Shown here piece by piece: positions 18,001 to 25,302 of a stretch of 64,000 nucleotides of DNA. The stretch is from Pseudomonas botevensis (GTDB lineage: Bacteria > Pseudomonadota > Gammaproteobacteria > Pseudomonadales > Pseudomonadaceae). Below the pieces are notes generated by a model, which worked only from the letters and a program-made list of their open reading frames with translations, was not told where the DNA came from and searched no databases. A program made the translations under genes and the position numbers. Each line of letters begins with the position of its first letter. The first letter of the stretch is position 1. The stretch covers positions 248,001 through 312,000 of the forward strand of contig NZ_JAHTKI010000002.1 in the NCBI RefSeq assembly GCF_019145475.1, read 5' to 3'.

Positions 18001-18192
18001 CAGGCTGACCACACTTTCGTCGATGGTCTGCGCCGAAGCACCGGGGTAGGTGGCGTTGATTTCGATCTGCGGCGGCGCGACGTCAGGGTACTGCGCCACC
18101 GGCAATTGCGGGATGGCCAGCGCACCGGCCAACAGGATGAACAGCGCGACCACCCAGGCGAACACCGGGCGGTCGATAAAGAACTGCGGCAT
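15094..18192 (-). CDS. RND multidrug efflux permease (HAE-1 family, MexB/MexD-like)
   Basis: 1032 residues, full length for the AcrB/Mex group. N-terminal FFIDRPVFAWVVALFI; the proton-relay aspartate pair is in GILVDDAIVVVENVERIM (TM4) and the lysine in GLSAKNAILIIEFAK (TM10). From memory it resembles MexD at several points (HHEKTGFFGWFNRRFER, FSFSGSGQNAALAF). It takes substrates from the periplasm and outer leaflet and pumps them out using the proton gradient, with the adaptor encoded 15 bp upstream. No outer-membrane channel gene is adjacent, so an OprM-type partner encoded elsewhere is inferred. Confidence 0.95.
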   Translation of the reverse strand: MPQFFIDRPVFAWVVALFILLAGALAIPQLPVAQYPDVAPPQIEINATYPGASAQTIDESVVSLIEEELNGADHLLYFESQSSLGSATIKATFQPGTNPELAQVDVQNRLKVVESRLPQAVNQQGLQVEKVSSGFLLLITLTSSDGKLDDVALSDYLARNVMNEIKRLDGVGKAQLYGAERAMRIWIDPQKLIAFNLTPADVNAAIAAQNVQVPAGSIGDLPAPSSQEITATILVKGQLSTPEDFADIVLKARPDGSTVRIKDVARVEIGSQEYQFGTRLNGKPSTAVGVQLSPGANALNTATLIRAKMDELSRYFPAGVEYKIPYDTSPFVKVSITKVVYTLGEAMLLVFAVMFLFLQNIRYTLIPTLVVPVALMGTFATMLALGFSINVLTMFGMVLAIGILVDDAIVVVENVERIMATEGLSPKEATRKAMQQITGAIIGITLVLVAVFIPMAFMQGSVGVIYQQFSLSMATSILFSAFLALTLTPALCATLLKPIAKGEHHEKTGFFGWFNRRFERLTVRYQGWVGYALKRTGRYLLIYVVLLVGLGWCFARLPSSFLPVEDQGYTITDIQLPPGASKNRTVKVVEQIEAHNAGEPGVGDSTVILGFSFSGSGQNAALAFTTLKDWSQRSSDDSASSIADRANAALSQIKDAMVFAVLPPPVDGLGTSSGFEFRLQDRGGLGHATLMQARTELLAAAEKSPILMNVRESALAEAPQVQLEVDRKQAEALGVSFADIANVLAAAVGSTYVNDFPNQGRMQRVVVQAEGDRRSQVDDLLKMHVRNTGGSMVPLSAFVSAKWTQGPAQLTRYNGYPAISISGEPSPGHSTGEAMAEIERLVAQGPAGLGQEWTGLSLQERLSGSQAPILLGLSLLIVFLCLAALYESWSIPTSVLLVVPLGVLGAVLAVTLRGMPNDVFFKVGLITIIGLSAKNAILIIEFAKSLYDEGHDLIDATLQAARLRLRPIVMTSLAFILGVVPLAIATGASSASQQAIGTGVIGGMITATLAVIFVPVFFVVVMKLVRKSTKHP

Positions 18193-18207
18193 ATAAAAGC
18201 GTCCTGC

Positions 18208-19365
18208 TTACTGACCAGAGGTCTGGGCAAGTGGAAGAGGGGTGTCGTCGATCTGCACGGTTTCGCCGGGCCGGGCGTGTTGCAGGCCTTCGGTGACGAT
18301 GCGGTCGCCGGGCTTGAGGCCGCCGATGACGATCCAGCGATCGTTCTGCACCGCGCCGAGCTGAACCGGTTGCTGGGCGATGCGCATCTGCTCGTCGACC
18401 GTCAGCACCTGCGCGACACCGGCGCTGTCTCGCTGCACCGCGCGCTGTGGCACGGTGAGGCCATGCTGGATCACCGCTTGTTCGAGGCGTACGCGAATGA
18501 AGCTGCCGGGCAGTAAGTCCAGATCCGGGTTGGGGAATTCGCTGCGCAGGGTGATCTGCCCGGTGCCCGGGTCGACAGTGATATCGCTGAACAGCAACTT
18601 GCCCGGCAACGGATAAAGGCTGCCGTCGTCCTGAATCAGCGTGGCTTTGACCTGGTCCTGGCCGATCTGCTGCAACTGTCCGGAGCGGAAGGCGCGGCGC
18701 AGTTCGTTGAGTTCACGGGTCGACTGGGTCACGTCGGCGTGGATCGGGTTCAGTTGCTGGATCAGCGCCAGTGGCGTGGTTTCGTTCTGCCCGACCAGGG
18801 CGCCTTCGGTCACCAGCGCGCGGCCGATGCGCCCGGAAATCGGCGCGGTGACGGTGGCGTAGCCCAGATTCAGTTTTGCCCGCTCTACGGCGGCCTTGTT
18901 GGCGGCCACGTCGGCGGCGGTCTGCCGGGCGTTGGCCCGCGCGTTGTCGTAATCCTGGGCGCTGATGGCCTTGTCGTCGATCAACTGGGCGTAGCGTTGT
19001 TCCTGCAATTTCGCCTGGAAGGCATTGGCTTCGGCCTTGCGCAGCGCGGCTTCGGCGCTGTCCAGGTCTGCCTTGAAGGGGGCCGGATCGATGCGGAACA
19101 GCACATCGCCCTTTTTCACGTCGCTGCCTTCGCGGTAGGTGCGTTGCAGCACGACACCCGCCACCCGTGCACGAACCTCGGCGATCCGTGGGGCGGCGAT
19201 GCGTCCGCTCAGTTCGCTGCTGATCGCCAGGGGCTGGGCTTGCAGGGTCTCGATCCGCACGGTGGCCGGCGGTGCCTGCTCCTCGGTATCCGAGGACGAG
19301 CCACAGCCGCCGAGCGTCAGCGCCAATGTGAACAGACCGAGCCCGGCCAGCAGATTCTTCGACAT
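18208..19365 (-). CDS. RND efflux periplasmic adaptor (membrane fusion lipoprotein)
   Basis: 385 residues. A lipoprotein signal ends at LTLGGC (C21). Next come a barrel-sandwich/lipoyl half (AEVRARVAGVVLQRTYREGSDVKKGDVLFRIDP), an alpha-hairpin (about 95-165), the second lipoyl half (YATVTAPISGRIGRALVTEG), and beta-barrel and membrane-proximal domains. The start ATG 19365 follows GGGGG. First gene of the pump operon, 267 bp from, and divergent to, a response-regulator gene. An inverted repeat lies 20 bp upstream of the start codon. Confidence 0.93.
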   Translation of the reverse strand: MSKNLLAGLGLFTLALTLGGCGSSSDTEEQAPPATVRIETLQAQPLAISSELSGRIAAPRIAEVRARVAGVVLQRTYREGSDVKKGDVLFRIDPAPFKADLDSAEAALRKAEANAFQAKLQEQRYAQLIDDKAISAQDYDNARANARQTAADVAANKAAVERAKLNLGYATVTAPISGRIGRALVTEGALVGQNETTPLALIQQLNPIHADVTQSTRELNELRRAFRSGQLQQIGQDQVKATLIQDDGSLYPLPGKLLFSDITVDPGTGQITLRSEFPNPDLDLLPGSFIRVRLEQAVIQHGLTVPQRAVQRDSAGVAQVLTVDEQMRIAQQPVQLGAVQNDRWIVIGGLKPGDRIVTEGLQHARPGETVQIDDTPLPLAQTSGQ

Positions 19366-19384
19366 GTACAACCCCCGATATTGA

Positions 19385-19403
19385 TGTCCGTATCCTACGG
19401 ACA
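19385..19403. promoter_or_regulatory. Palindrome in the pump leader/promoter
   Basis: TGTCCGTA-TCC-TACGGACA: perfect 8-bp arms with a 3-bp centre, 20 bp upstream of the adaptor start. The symmetry fits a dimeric repressor (TetR or MarR type) or a leader hairpin, more than an OmpR-type activator. Confidence 0.5.
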
Positions 19404-19419
19404 GACGCCGAGGGTAGCG

Positions 19420-19454
19420 GTGAAGCTTTGTAGCTGCTGTGTGAAATTGTGTAA
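19420..19454. promoter_or_regulatory. Phased GTGnnA direct repeats, candidate response-regulator box
   Basis: GTGAAGC (19420), GTAGCTG (about 19430), GTGTGAA (19439) and GTGTAAG (19449) recur at 9-10 bp spacing in the divergent region between pump and two-component genes. OmpR-family regulators bind tandem half-sites with this phasing. Confidence 0.35.
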
Positions 19455-19526
19455 GGGTTTTACTCATGGACGGGTGAGGCCGTATATCCTTTATGCATCG
19501 AAATTTATTGCGACACAGATAGCGCT

Positions 19527-19589
19527 TTCGCGGGCAAGCCCGCTCCCACAGGGTTCTGGTGAGTACGTGGGAGCGGGCTTGCCCGCGAA
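19527..19589. repeat. Inverted REP pair (REPIN-like)
   Basis: Two REP copies as perfect 23-bp inverted arms (19527-19549 and 19567-19589) around a 17-bp spacer. Each holds GGGAGCGGGCTTGCCCGCGAA. It is placed between the divergent pump and two-component promoters, 43 bp upstream of the response-regulator start. Confidence 0.85.
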
Positions 19590-19632
19590 GGCGGCCGATC
19601 AGTCGCCACAGCACTTTCTGGAACACCCCCCG

Positions 19633-20334
19633 ATGCCCAATATTCTCCTGGTCGAAGACGACACGGCACTCGCCGAACTGATTTCCAGCTATCTGGAGCG
19701 CAACGGTTACTCCGTCTGCGTGATTGGTCGAGGCGATCATGTGCGCGAGCGGGCGCGACTCAATCCGCCGGATCTGGTGATTCTCGACCTGATGCTGCCG
19801 GGCCTCGACGGCTTGCAGGTCTGTCGCCTGCTGCGCGCCGATTCGGCAACGCTGCCGATCCTGATGCTCACCGCCCGCGACGACAGCCACGATCAGGTGC
19901 TGGGCCTGGAAATGGGCGCCGACGACTACGTCACCAAACCCTGCGAGCCGCGTGTGCTGCTGGCCCGGGTGCGCACCTTGCTGCGGCGCAGCAGCCTCGG
20001 CGAACCACAGACCGCCAACGACCAGATTCTGATGGGCAACCTGTGCATCGACCTGTCCGAGCGCACGGTCACCTGGCGCGGGCAACCGGTGGAGTTGTCC
20101 AGCGGCGAATACAACCTGCTGGTGGTGCTGGCCCGGCATGCCGGTGAAGTGCTGAGCCGCGACCAGATCCTGCAACGCCTGCGTGGCATCGAGTTCAACG
20201 GCACCGATCGCTCGGTGGACGTGGCGATTTCCAAGCTGCGGCGCAAGTTCGACGACCATGCCGGCGAGGCGCGCAAGATCAAGACCGTGTGGGGCAAGGG
20301 TTACCTGTTCAGCCGTTCCGAGTGGGAATGCTGA
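19633..20334 (+). CDS. OmpR-family response regulator (RstA-like)
   Basis: 233 residues. Receiver domain (1-115): acidic pair in LLVEDD, phospho-acceptor D52 in VILDLMLPGLDG, K102 in YVTKPCEP. C-terminal winged helix ending in RSVDVAISKLRRKF and IKTVWGKGYLF. The start ATG 19633 begins MPNILLVEDD; longer upstream frames run through the REP pair. The partner kinase begins 4 bp after the stop. Likely target: the divergent RND pump operon. Confidence 0.92.
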   Translation: MPNILLVEDDTALAELISSYLERNGYSVCVIGRGDHVRERARLNPPDLVILDLMLPGLDGLQVCRLLRADSATLPILMLTARDDSHDQVLGLEMGADDYVTKPCEPRVLLARVRTLLRRSSLGEPQTANDQILMGNLCIDLSERTVTWRGQPVELSSGEYNLLVVLARHAGEVLSRDQILQRLRGIEFNGTDRSVDVAISKLRRKFDDHAGEARKIKTVWGKGYLFSRSEWEC

Positions 20335-20338
20335 GCTG

Positions 20339-21640
20339 ATGTTCAGAATCCTTTTTCGCCTGTATCTGGTGACGATCGTCTCCTATAGCGCAGCGATGTA
20401 CCTGGTGCCAGATCTGGTGGTGATGGGCTTTCGCGAGCGCTTCGTCACCTACAACCTGGATTACTCCCGTGGCCTGCAATCGCTGATCACCAAGCAGTTT
20501 CGCGCCGTGCCGCAGGAACAATGGCCGGCGCTGGCGGCGTCGATGGACAAGGATTTCCAGCCGTTGCATATCATCCTGGCGAAAATCGAAGATGCCGAAT
20601 TCACCGAGCCCGAGCGCGAACGTCTGCGCCGTGGCGAAAACGTGGTGCGCATCGGCGACTGGGGCTGGCGTACCCTGGCGGTGACGCCGCTGAACAGCGA
20701 AACAGCAGTGCAGATGGTGGTGCCGCCGGACCCGATGGACGTGAGTCTGCTGTACTGGAGCATCAACGTGCTGGTCGGCGCGGCGCTGCTCGCGTGTCTG
20801 CTGTTGTGGTTGCGTCCGCACTGGCGCGATCTGGAACGCCTCAAAGGCACGGCCGAGCGTTTCGGCAAGGGCCATCTCAGCGAGCGTACGCAAATCGCCC
20901 AGAGTTCGAACATCGGCAGTCTGGCCAACGTGTTCGACACCATGGCGGGCGATATCGAAAACCTGCTCAATCAACAGCGCGACCTGCTCAACGCCGTGTC
21001 CCACGAGTTGCGCACGCCGCTGACCCGGCTGGATTTCGGCCTGGCGCTGGCGCTGTCCGATGACCTGCCGGCCACCAGTCGCGAACGCCTGCAAGGGCTG
21101 GTGGCGCACATTCGTGAACTGGATGAGCTGGTGCTGGAATTGTTGTCGTTCAGCCGCTTGCAGAATCCATCGCGGTTGCCGGAACAGGTCGAGGTGTCGC
21201 TGGACGAGTTCATCGACAGCATTCTGGGCAGCGTCGATGAGTCGCTGGAGTCGCCGGAAATCGTTATCGATGTGCTGCTGCACGGGCAGTTGGAACGTTT
21301 CACCCTCGATCCGCGCCTGACCGCGCGGGCCATCCAGAACCTGCTGCGCAACGCCATGCGTTATTGCGAAAAGCGCATTCAGATCGGCGTGCAGGTGTGC
21401 CCGAAGGGCTGTGAAATCTGGGTCGACGATGACGGCATCGGTATTCCGGAGGATGAGCGGGACCGGATTTTCGAACCGTTCTATCGCCTGGATCGCAGTC
21501 GCGACCGGGCCACGGGCGGATTTGGACTGGGGCTGGCGATCAGCCGGCGGGCGCTGGAAGCGCAGGGCGGGACGCTGACTGTCGAGAGTTCTCCGCTGGG
21601 TGGGGCACGGTTCCGGTTGTGGCTGCCGACGCCGGTTTGA
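20339..21640 (+). CDS. Sensor histidine kinase (RstB-like)
   Basis: 433 residues. TM1 (about 4-22), a periplasmic segment of about 110 residues, TM2 (about 138-160), HAMP, then the dimerisation/phosphorylation helix with H222 in NAVSHELRTPLTRLDF. The ATPase has N box (AIQNLLRNAMRY), G1 (WVDDDGIGIPEDERDRIFEPF) and G2 (GGFGLGLAIS). The N-terminal RLYLVTIVSYSAAMYLVPDLV resembles RstB. The start ATG 20339 is 4 bp after the regulator stop, so the two are cotranscribed. The signal is unknown. Confidence 0.92.
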   Translation: MFRILFRLYLVTIVSYSAAMYLVPDLVVMGFRERFVTYNLDYSRGLQSLITKQFRAVPQEQWPALAASMDKDFQPLHIILAKIEDAEFTEPERERLRRGENVVRIGDWGWRTLAVTPLNSETAVQMVVPPDPMDVSLLYWSINVLVGAALLACLLLWLRPHWRDLERLKGTAERFGKGHLSERTQIAQSSNIGSLANVFDTMAGDIENLLNQQRDLLNAVSHELRTPLTRLDFGLALALSDDLPATSRERLQGLVAHIRELDELVLELLSFSRLQNPSRLPEQVEVSLDEFIDSILGSVDESLESPEIVIDVLLHGQLERFTLDPRLTARAIQNLLRNAMRYCEKRIQIGVQVCPKGCEIWVDDDGIGIPEDERDRIFEPFYRLDRSRDRATGGFGLGLAISRRALEAQGGTLTVESSPLGGARFRLWLPTPV

Positions 21641-21642
21641 GG

Positions 21643-21670
21643 ACGTCGCCGATTCTGGATTCGGCGACGT
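21643..21670 (+). terminator. Intrinsic terminator after the sensor kinase
   Basis: 10-bp perfect stem ACGTCGCCGA (21643-21652) / TCGGCGACGT (21661-21670), 8-base loop, followed by ATTTTC. It lies right after the kinase stop. Confidence 0.8.
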
Positions 21671-21707
21671 ATTTTCAGGACGGCGGATTTCTCGAACATC
21701 CCCCAAT

Positions 21708-21745
21708 CAGTTCCCTCTCCCTTGGGAGAGGGCCAGAGTGAGGGG
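21708..21745. repeat. Solo end of the CCCTCTCCC/GGGAGAGGG composite repeat
   Basis: TTCCCTCTCCC-TT-GGGAGAGGGCCAGAGTGAGGGG, a perfect short hairpin followed by the TGAGGGG end. Same module as at 183-230 and at the ends of the 41.9 and 55.8 kb copies. Confidence 0.7.
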
Positions 21746-21767
21746 CTGCGATCTCAGCCTTGAAGGG

Positions 21768-22394
21768 TCAGATCAGTTCGCTCGACCGGATCAAGCCAAC
21801 CCCGGCCGTCTGCATCCGTTCGATCGCCACCGCCAGCGAGCCATTCAGGTCGATCGCCCGGCAGGCATCGGTCACCACAAACGCATTGAATCCCGCCGCC
21901 CGCGCATCCAGCGCGGAAAACATCACGCAGAAGTCCAGCGCCAGGCCGACCATATACAGTGTGTCGATGCCGCGCTCCTTGAGGTATCCGGTCAGCCCCG
22001 TGGGCGTGGCGCGGTCGGCTTCCAGAAACGCCGAATAGCTGTCGATGTCAGGGTTGCAGCCCTTGCGGATCACCAGTTGCGCGTGGGGCAGTTGCAGCGC
22101 AGGGTGAAACCCGGCGCCGGGCGTGGCTTGTACGCAATGATCCGGCCACAGGGTCTGTTCGCCGTAGGGCAACTGAATCACATCGTAGGGTTTGCGCCCC
22201 GGATGACTGGAAGCGAACGACGCATGTCCGGCCGGGTGCCAGTCCTGGGTGATGATGACTTGCTTGAACAGGCCACTCAGTCGGTTGATCAACGGGATGA
22301 TCAGATCGCCCTCGGGCACCGCCAGTTGGCCGCCGGGGGTGAAGTCGTTCTGCACGTCGATGACCAGCAGCGCCGCGCGGGTTGAAATCTGCAT
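21768..22394 (-). CDS. pncA: Nicotinamidase/pyrazinamidase
   Basis: 208 residues, cysteine-hydrolase fold. The catalytic triad is visible: D13 (VIDVQNDF), K111 (VIRKGCNPD) and C156 (LALDFCVMF). Metal ligands are expected in TQDWHPAGH (D51, H53, H57) and H86. It deamidates nicotinamide to nicotinate for NAD salvage in the cytoplasm. The start ATG 22394 (MQISTRAALL) has GAGG 7-8 nt upstream; a longer frame by eight codons lacks one. It is a single gene, converging on the kinase across the terminator. Confidence 0.92.
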   Translation of the reverse strand: MQISTRAALLVIDVQNDFTPGGQLAVPEGDLIIPLINRLSGLFKQVIITQDWHPAGHASFASSHPGRKPYDVIQLPYGEQTLWPDHCVQATPGAGFHPALQLPHAQLVIRKGCNPDIDSYSAFLEADRATPTGLTGYLKERGIDTLYMVGLALDFCVMFSALDARAAGFNAFVVTDACRAIDLNGSLAVAIERMQTAGVGLIRSSELI

Positions 22395-22437
22395 CAGGGT
22401 TCCTCGTTGGGTAATCACTGGCCAAGCATAGCTTTTC

Positions 22438-23196
22438 TCAGGCGTTCAACCGCTCACGCAACAGTTGCGCCAGCTCTTCCAGCTGCGCCGGCGGGTTATG
22501 GCCGATCAGCATCCAGGCGTGTTCGCGTTCGCTCCAGTACACCACGTTCATGTCATGCCGGCGTTCGTGGGCCAGTGGCTGGCTGCCTTTGTTCGAGCGT
22601 GTGACGCACAGCGCCAGCGCCCCGTGCCGGGCATCAAGGAAGGTCATCTGGGCGATGGGCACGCCGTCGTACTCGAGCATTTGCGAGCGTTTCAGCTCGG
22701 CGCCGGGTAATTTGAGCGTGGCCGTCGACAGATTCAGCCCCAGCCGCGCATCGACGGTGCGCAACTGCGCCCGTTGCGACGCTTCGTCGGTCGGCAAATG
22801 ATCGAGGGTTTGCGGCACGTACAGTGCCATGTAGTCGCCGACCAACCCGCGCCAGTTGTGCGATTGCCCGCTCTGCCAGGCAAGGAACAAGCGGTCGGCT
22901 GTCACGCCAACGGCCAGCAGGCCCGCAGCGGCGGCGCCGATGAACCAGCGCCGACTGAAACCGGGTCGGGCCGGCGAGGGCGCGGCGTCGAGCCGGGCTT
23001 GCAGGCGATCCAGCGGTGCTTGCAGCGCCAGTTCGTTGTAGGCGTTTTTGAAGGGCAGGTTGCTGCGGCTCAGCCATTGCACGCGTAGGCTGAGCAACGG
23101 GTCGTCGGCGATGGCGCTGTCGAGCAGGGTGCGTTGTTCGCGGTCGATTTCACCGTCCAGGTACGCCACCAGCAGTTCGTCCGAAGGCGTGTTCAT
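22438..23196 (-). CDS. Anti-sigma factor, transmembrane
   Basis: 252 residues. The N-terminal DELLVAYLDGEIDREQR is a typical anti-sigma opening. No HxxxCxxC zinc motif is present. One TM segment (FIGAAAAGLLAVGVTADRLF) follows SRR at about residues 82-105, and the rest should be periplasmic, ending in a domain with HGALALCVTR and VVYWSEREHAWMLIG. The start overlaps the sigma gene stop in ATGA. It should hold the ECF sigma factor inactive until an unknown envelope signal. Confidence 0.85.
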   Translation of the reverse strand: MNTPSDELLVAYLDGEIDREQRTLLDSAIADDPLLSLRVQWLSRSNLPFKNAYNELALQAPLDRLQARLDAAPSPARPGFSRRWFIGAAAAGLLAVGVTADRLFLAWQSGQSHNWRGLVGDYMALYVPQTLDHLPTDEASQRAQLRTVDARLGLNLSTATLKLPGAELKRSQMLEYDGVPIAQMTFLDARHGALALCVTRSNKGSQPLAHERRHDMNVVYWSEREHAWMLIGHNPPAQLEELAQLLRERLNA

Positions 23197-23729
23197 GGCC
23201 GGTCTCCTCCGGTGGTTTTCGGCACCGCTTGCAGCGGCGGGTACTCGGCCAGTTTCAGGCGTGCGGTGGCCAGGCGACTCATCACCGTGCCGATCGGCAC
23301 TTGCAGGATGTCGGCGACTTCGCGGTAGGAAAAACCTTCGACGTAGGCCAGATAAACCGTTTCGCGCTGGGCTTCGGGCAAGGCATCGACGCGGCGGATG
23401 ACCTGCGCGGCCATGACGTGGGTCTGGGCCGCGTATTCACCGTCGAACGCCAGTTGCCCGTCGGCATCGCTGACGCCCTGGCCCTGGCGCACCCGGCGGG
23501 CGCGCACTTCGTTGAGCCAGATCGAATGCAGGATGCTCAGCAGCCAGCGATCCATGCGCGTCCCGGCCACGTACTGGTTCGCGCGTTCCAGCGCGCGCAC
23601 GCAAGTGGCCTGCACCAGATCTTCGGCCACATGCTTGTTGCGCGACAGCAGCAGGCCGTAGCGCCAAAGGCGCGCCAGGTGCTGCCCGAGTTCGGCCCTG
23701 AAGGCCTGATCGCTGAAAATGATGGTCAC
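23193..23729 (-). CDS. ECF-type RNA polymerase sigma factor
   Basis: 178 residues. Sigma region 2 (LWRYGLLLSRNKHVAEDLVQATCVRALE..WLLSILHSIWLNEVR) and region 4 (LPEAQRETVYLAYVEGFSYREVADILQVPIGTVMSRL) are both complete. The start is GTG 23729. Order TPR protein - sigma - anti-sigma, with 14 bp and a 4-bp overlap. No Fec-type receptor or transducer is next to it, so it is not an iron-starvation sigma by context. I could not fit its ECF group by eye. Confidence 0.9.
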   Translation of the reverse strand: MTIIFSDQAFRAELGQHLARLWRYGLLLSRNKHVAEDLVQATCVRALERANQYVAGTRMDRWLLSILHSIWLNEVRARRVRQGQGVSDADGQLAFDGEYAAQTHVMAAQVIRRVDALPEAQRETVYLAYVEGFSYREVADILQVPIGTVMSRLATARLKLAEYPPLQAVPKTTGGDRP

Positions 23730-23743
23730 CGCTTGTGTTCGTT

Positions 23744-24277
23744 TCAGGTTTTCGATGAGTCGTCGATGGCTTCGGCCAGGTCCCGGTATTCCTCGCAGTT
23801 GGTGCCGCAGATCGACTTGATTTGCTGCAACTGTTCCTGCGCGAGGTCGACACGTCCCTTGATCACATAGGCTTCACCCAGGTATTCGCGCACTTGCGCG
23901 TAGTGCGGATCGAGCTTCACCGATTGCAGGTAATAGCCGATGCCTTCGTCGGTCCGGCCCAGTTTGCGTGTGGCGTAACCGCGATAGTTCAAGGCCTTGG
24001 CGGTATTCGGCTGCTTGAGGGTATCAAGCAATGCCAAGGCCTCTTCGTAGCGACCGTCCTTCGCCAGACGATAGGCATAGTCGGTGCGGTCGGCATCCGG
24101 GACCAGGCTGCTGGTCTGCATCACGCATTTCTGCGTCTTGCTGTCATAAACCTGGCCCTTGGGGCAGCTGGGTTTCTGTACCGGCTCGTCTTCATCGCCA
24201 TGAGCGAAGGCCAGCGGACTGGTCAAAACCGCGGCCATCAGCAACGGGGCGGCGAACATAACGGAACGGATAGTCAT
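23744..24277 (-). CDS. Exported TPR-repeat protein
   Basis: 177 residues. A signal peptide likely ends at SPLAFA-HGDEDE. Then come a short cysteine module (SCPKGQVYDSKTQKC) and about three tetratricopeptide repeats (YEEALALLDTL..TAKALNYRGYATRKLGRTDEGIGYYLQSVKLDPHYAQVREYLGEAYVIKG). GGAG precedes ATG 24277; an upstream TTG was rejected. It is the first gene of the sigma/anti-sigma operon, so it may sense or report an envelope signal for that system. That role is inferred from position only. Confidence 0.82.
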   Translation of the reverse strand: MTIRSVMFAAPLLMAAVLTSPLAFAHGDEDEPVQKPSCPKGQVYDSKTQKCVMQTSSLVPDADRTDYAYRLAKDGRYEEALALLDTLKQPNTAKALNYRGYATRKLGRTDEGIGYYLQSVKLDPHYAQVREYLGEAYVIKGRVDLAQEQLQQIKSICGTNCEEYRDLAEAIDDSSKT

Positions 24278-24421
24278 GGGCAAGGCTCCACAGTGGGTTA
24301 CGTTTTACTTTGAACACCTCAGCGTGAAAATTTATTCATTGCTTTGTCAGTCGCCGTTCAAGGAAAGCTCAAATTCGAGGGCTATGCTCGTTGGCGTCCG
24401 TCGTCGATCCGGAGTTCTGCC

Positions 24422-25195
24422 ATGAAAGATCAGGTTCATCATTCAGCCGCCACTGGCTACAAAACCGCCGCCGATACCTACATCAAGGGACGGCCGGACT
24501 ATCCACCCCAGGTCAGCGAATGGCTTACCCGCACGCTCGGGCTGGACGGGCATAAAACCGTGATCGATCTTGGCGCCGGAACCGGCAAGTTCACCGGACG
24601 GCTGGTGGCGACCGGCGCGCAGGTGATCGCCGTGGAACCGGTCGCGCAGATGCTGGAAAAACTCGCCGACACCTGGCCGGATGTGCTGGCGGTAAGCGGC
24701 ACGGCAAGCGATCTGCCGTTGCCGGACGCCTCGGTAGACGCAGTGGTCTGTGCCCAGGCCTTCCATTGGTTCGCCAGTCGCGAGGCACTGGACGAGATTG
24801 CCCGGGTGCTCAAGCCCGGTGGCAAGCTCGGGCTGATCTGGAACCTGCGTGACACCCAGGTCAGTTGGGTGCCGAAGCTCGACGCCATCGTCAATGCACT
24901 GGAAGGCGATACGCCGCGTTATTACACCGGGGCGTGGCGCAAGGCGTTTCCGCATCCGGCGTTCGGCGCGTTGCAGGTGCAGCAGTTTCACCATGGGCAC
25001 ACCGGCTCGCCGGAGGATGTGATTTTCAATCGGGTACGCTCCACCAGTTTCATCGCGGCGCTGCCTCAGGCGCAGCGGGCAAAGATCGACGAGCAGATTC
25101 GCGGGCTGATTGCCGAAGAGCCGGAGTTGCAGGGCAGGGACGTGGTCACGGTGCCTTACGAGACAGCGGCGTTTGTAGTGGTGAAGGGCGGTTAG
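24422..25195 (+). CDS. Class I SAM-dependent methyltransferase
   Basis: 257 residues. Motif I VIDLGAGTGKFTGRL, motif II IAVEPVAQMLEKL, then SDLPLPDASVDAVVCAQAFHWF and the post-motif EIARVLKPGGKLGLIWN are those of the UbiE/Methyltransf_11 group. The start ATG 24422 follows CCGGAG. The substrate is unknown. It stands alone, divergent from the TPR/sigma operon across 144 bp. Confidence 0.85.
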   Translation: MKDQVHHSAATGYKTAADTYIKGRPDYPPQVSEWLTRTLGLDGHKTVIDLGAGTGKFTGRLVATGAQVIAVEPVAQMLEKLADTWPDVLAVSGTASDLPLPDASVDAVVCAQAFHWFASREALDEIARVLKPGGKLGLIWNLRDTQVSWVPKLDAIVNALEGDTPRYYTGAWRKAFPHPAFGALQVQQFHHGHTGSPEDVIFNRVRSTSFIAALPQAQRAKIDEQIRGLIAEEPELQGRDVVTVPYETAAFVVVKGG

Positions 25196-25302
25196 TTCCA
25201 CACCTTCAGCGGGGCGGATGAGTCCTGTCTTTGGCCGAACCGCCGCCACGTTGCCTTGTTATAGTTCGGGCCTCATTTTCAGCCCGGTAAAGGATTTCTG
25301 CC

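Noticed and set aside
15766..18516. 916-residue open frame opposite the RND permease gene
   Set aside because: Shadow of the permease gene; His/Arg/Gln-rich, no recognisable fold, no ribosome site.
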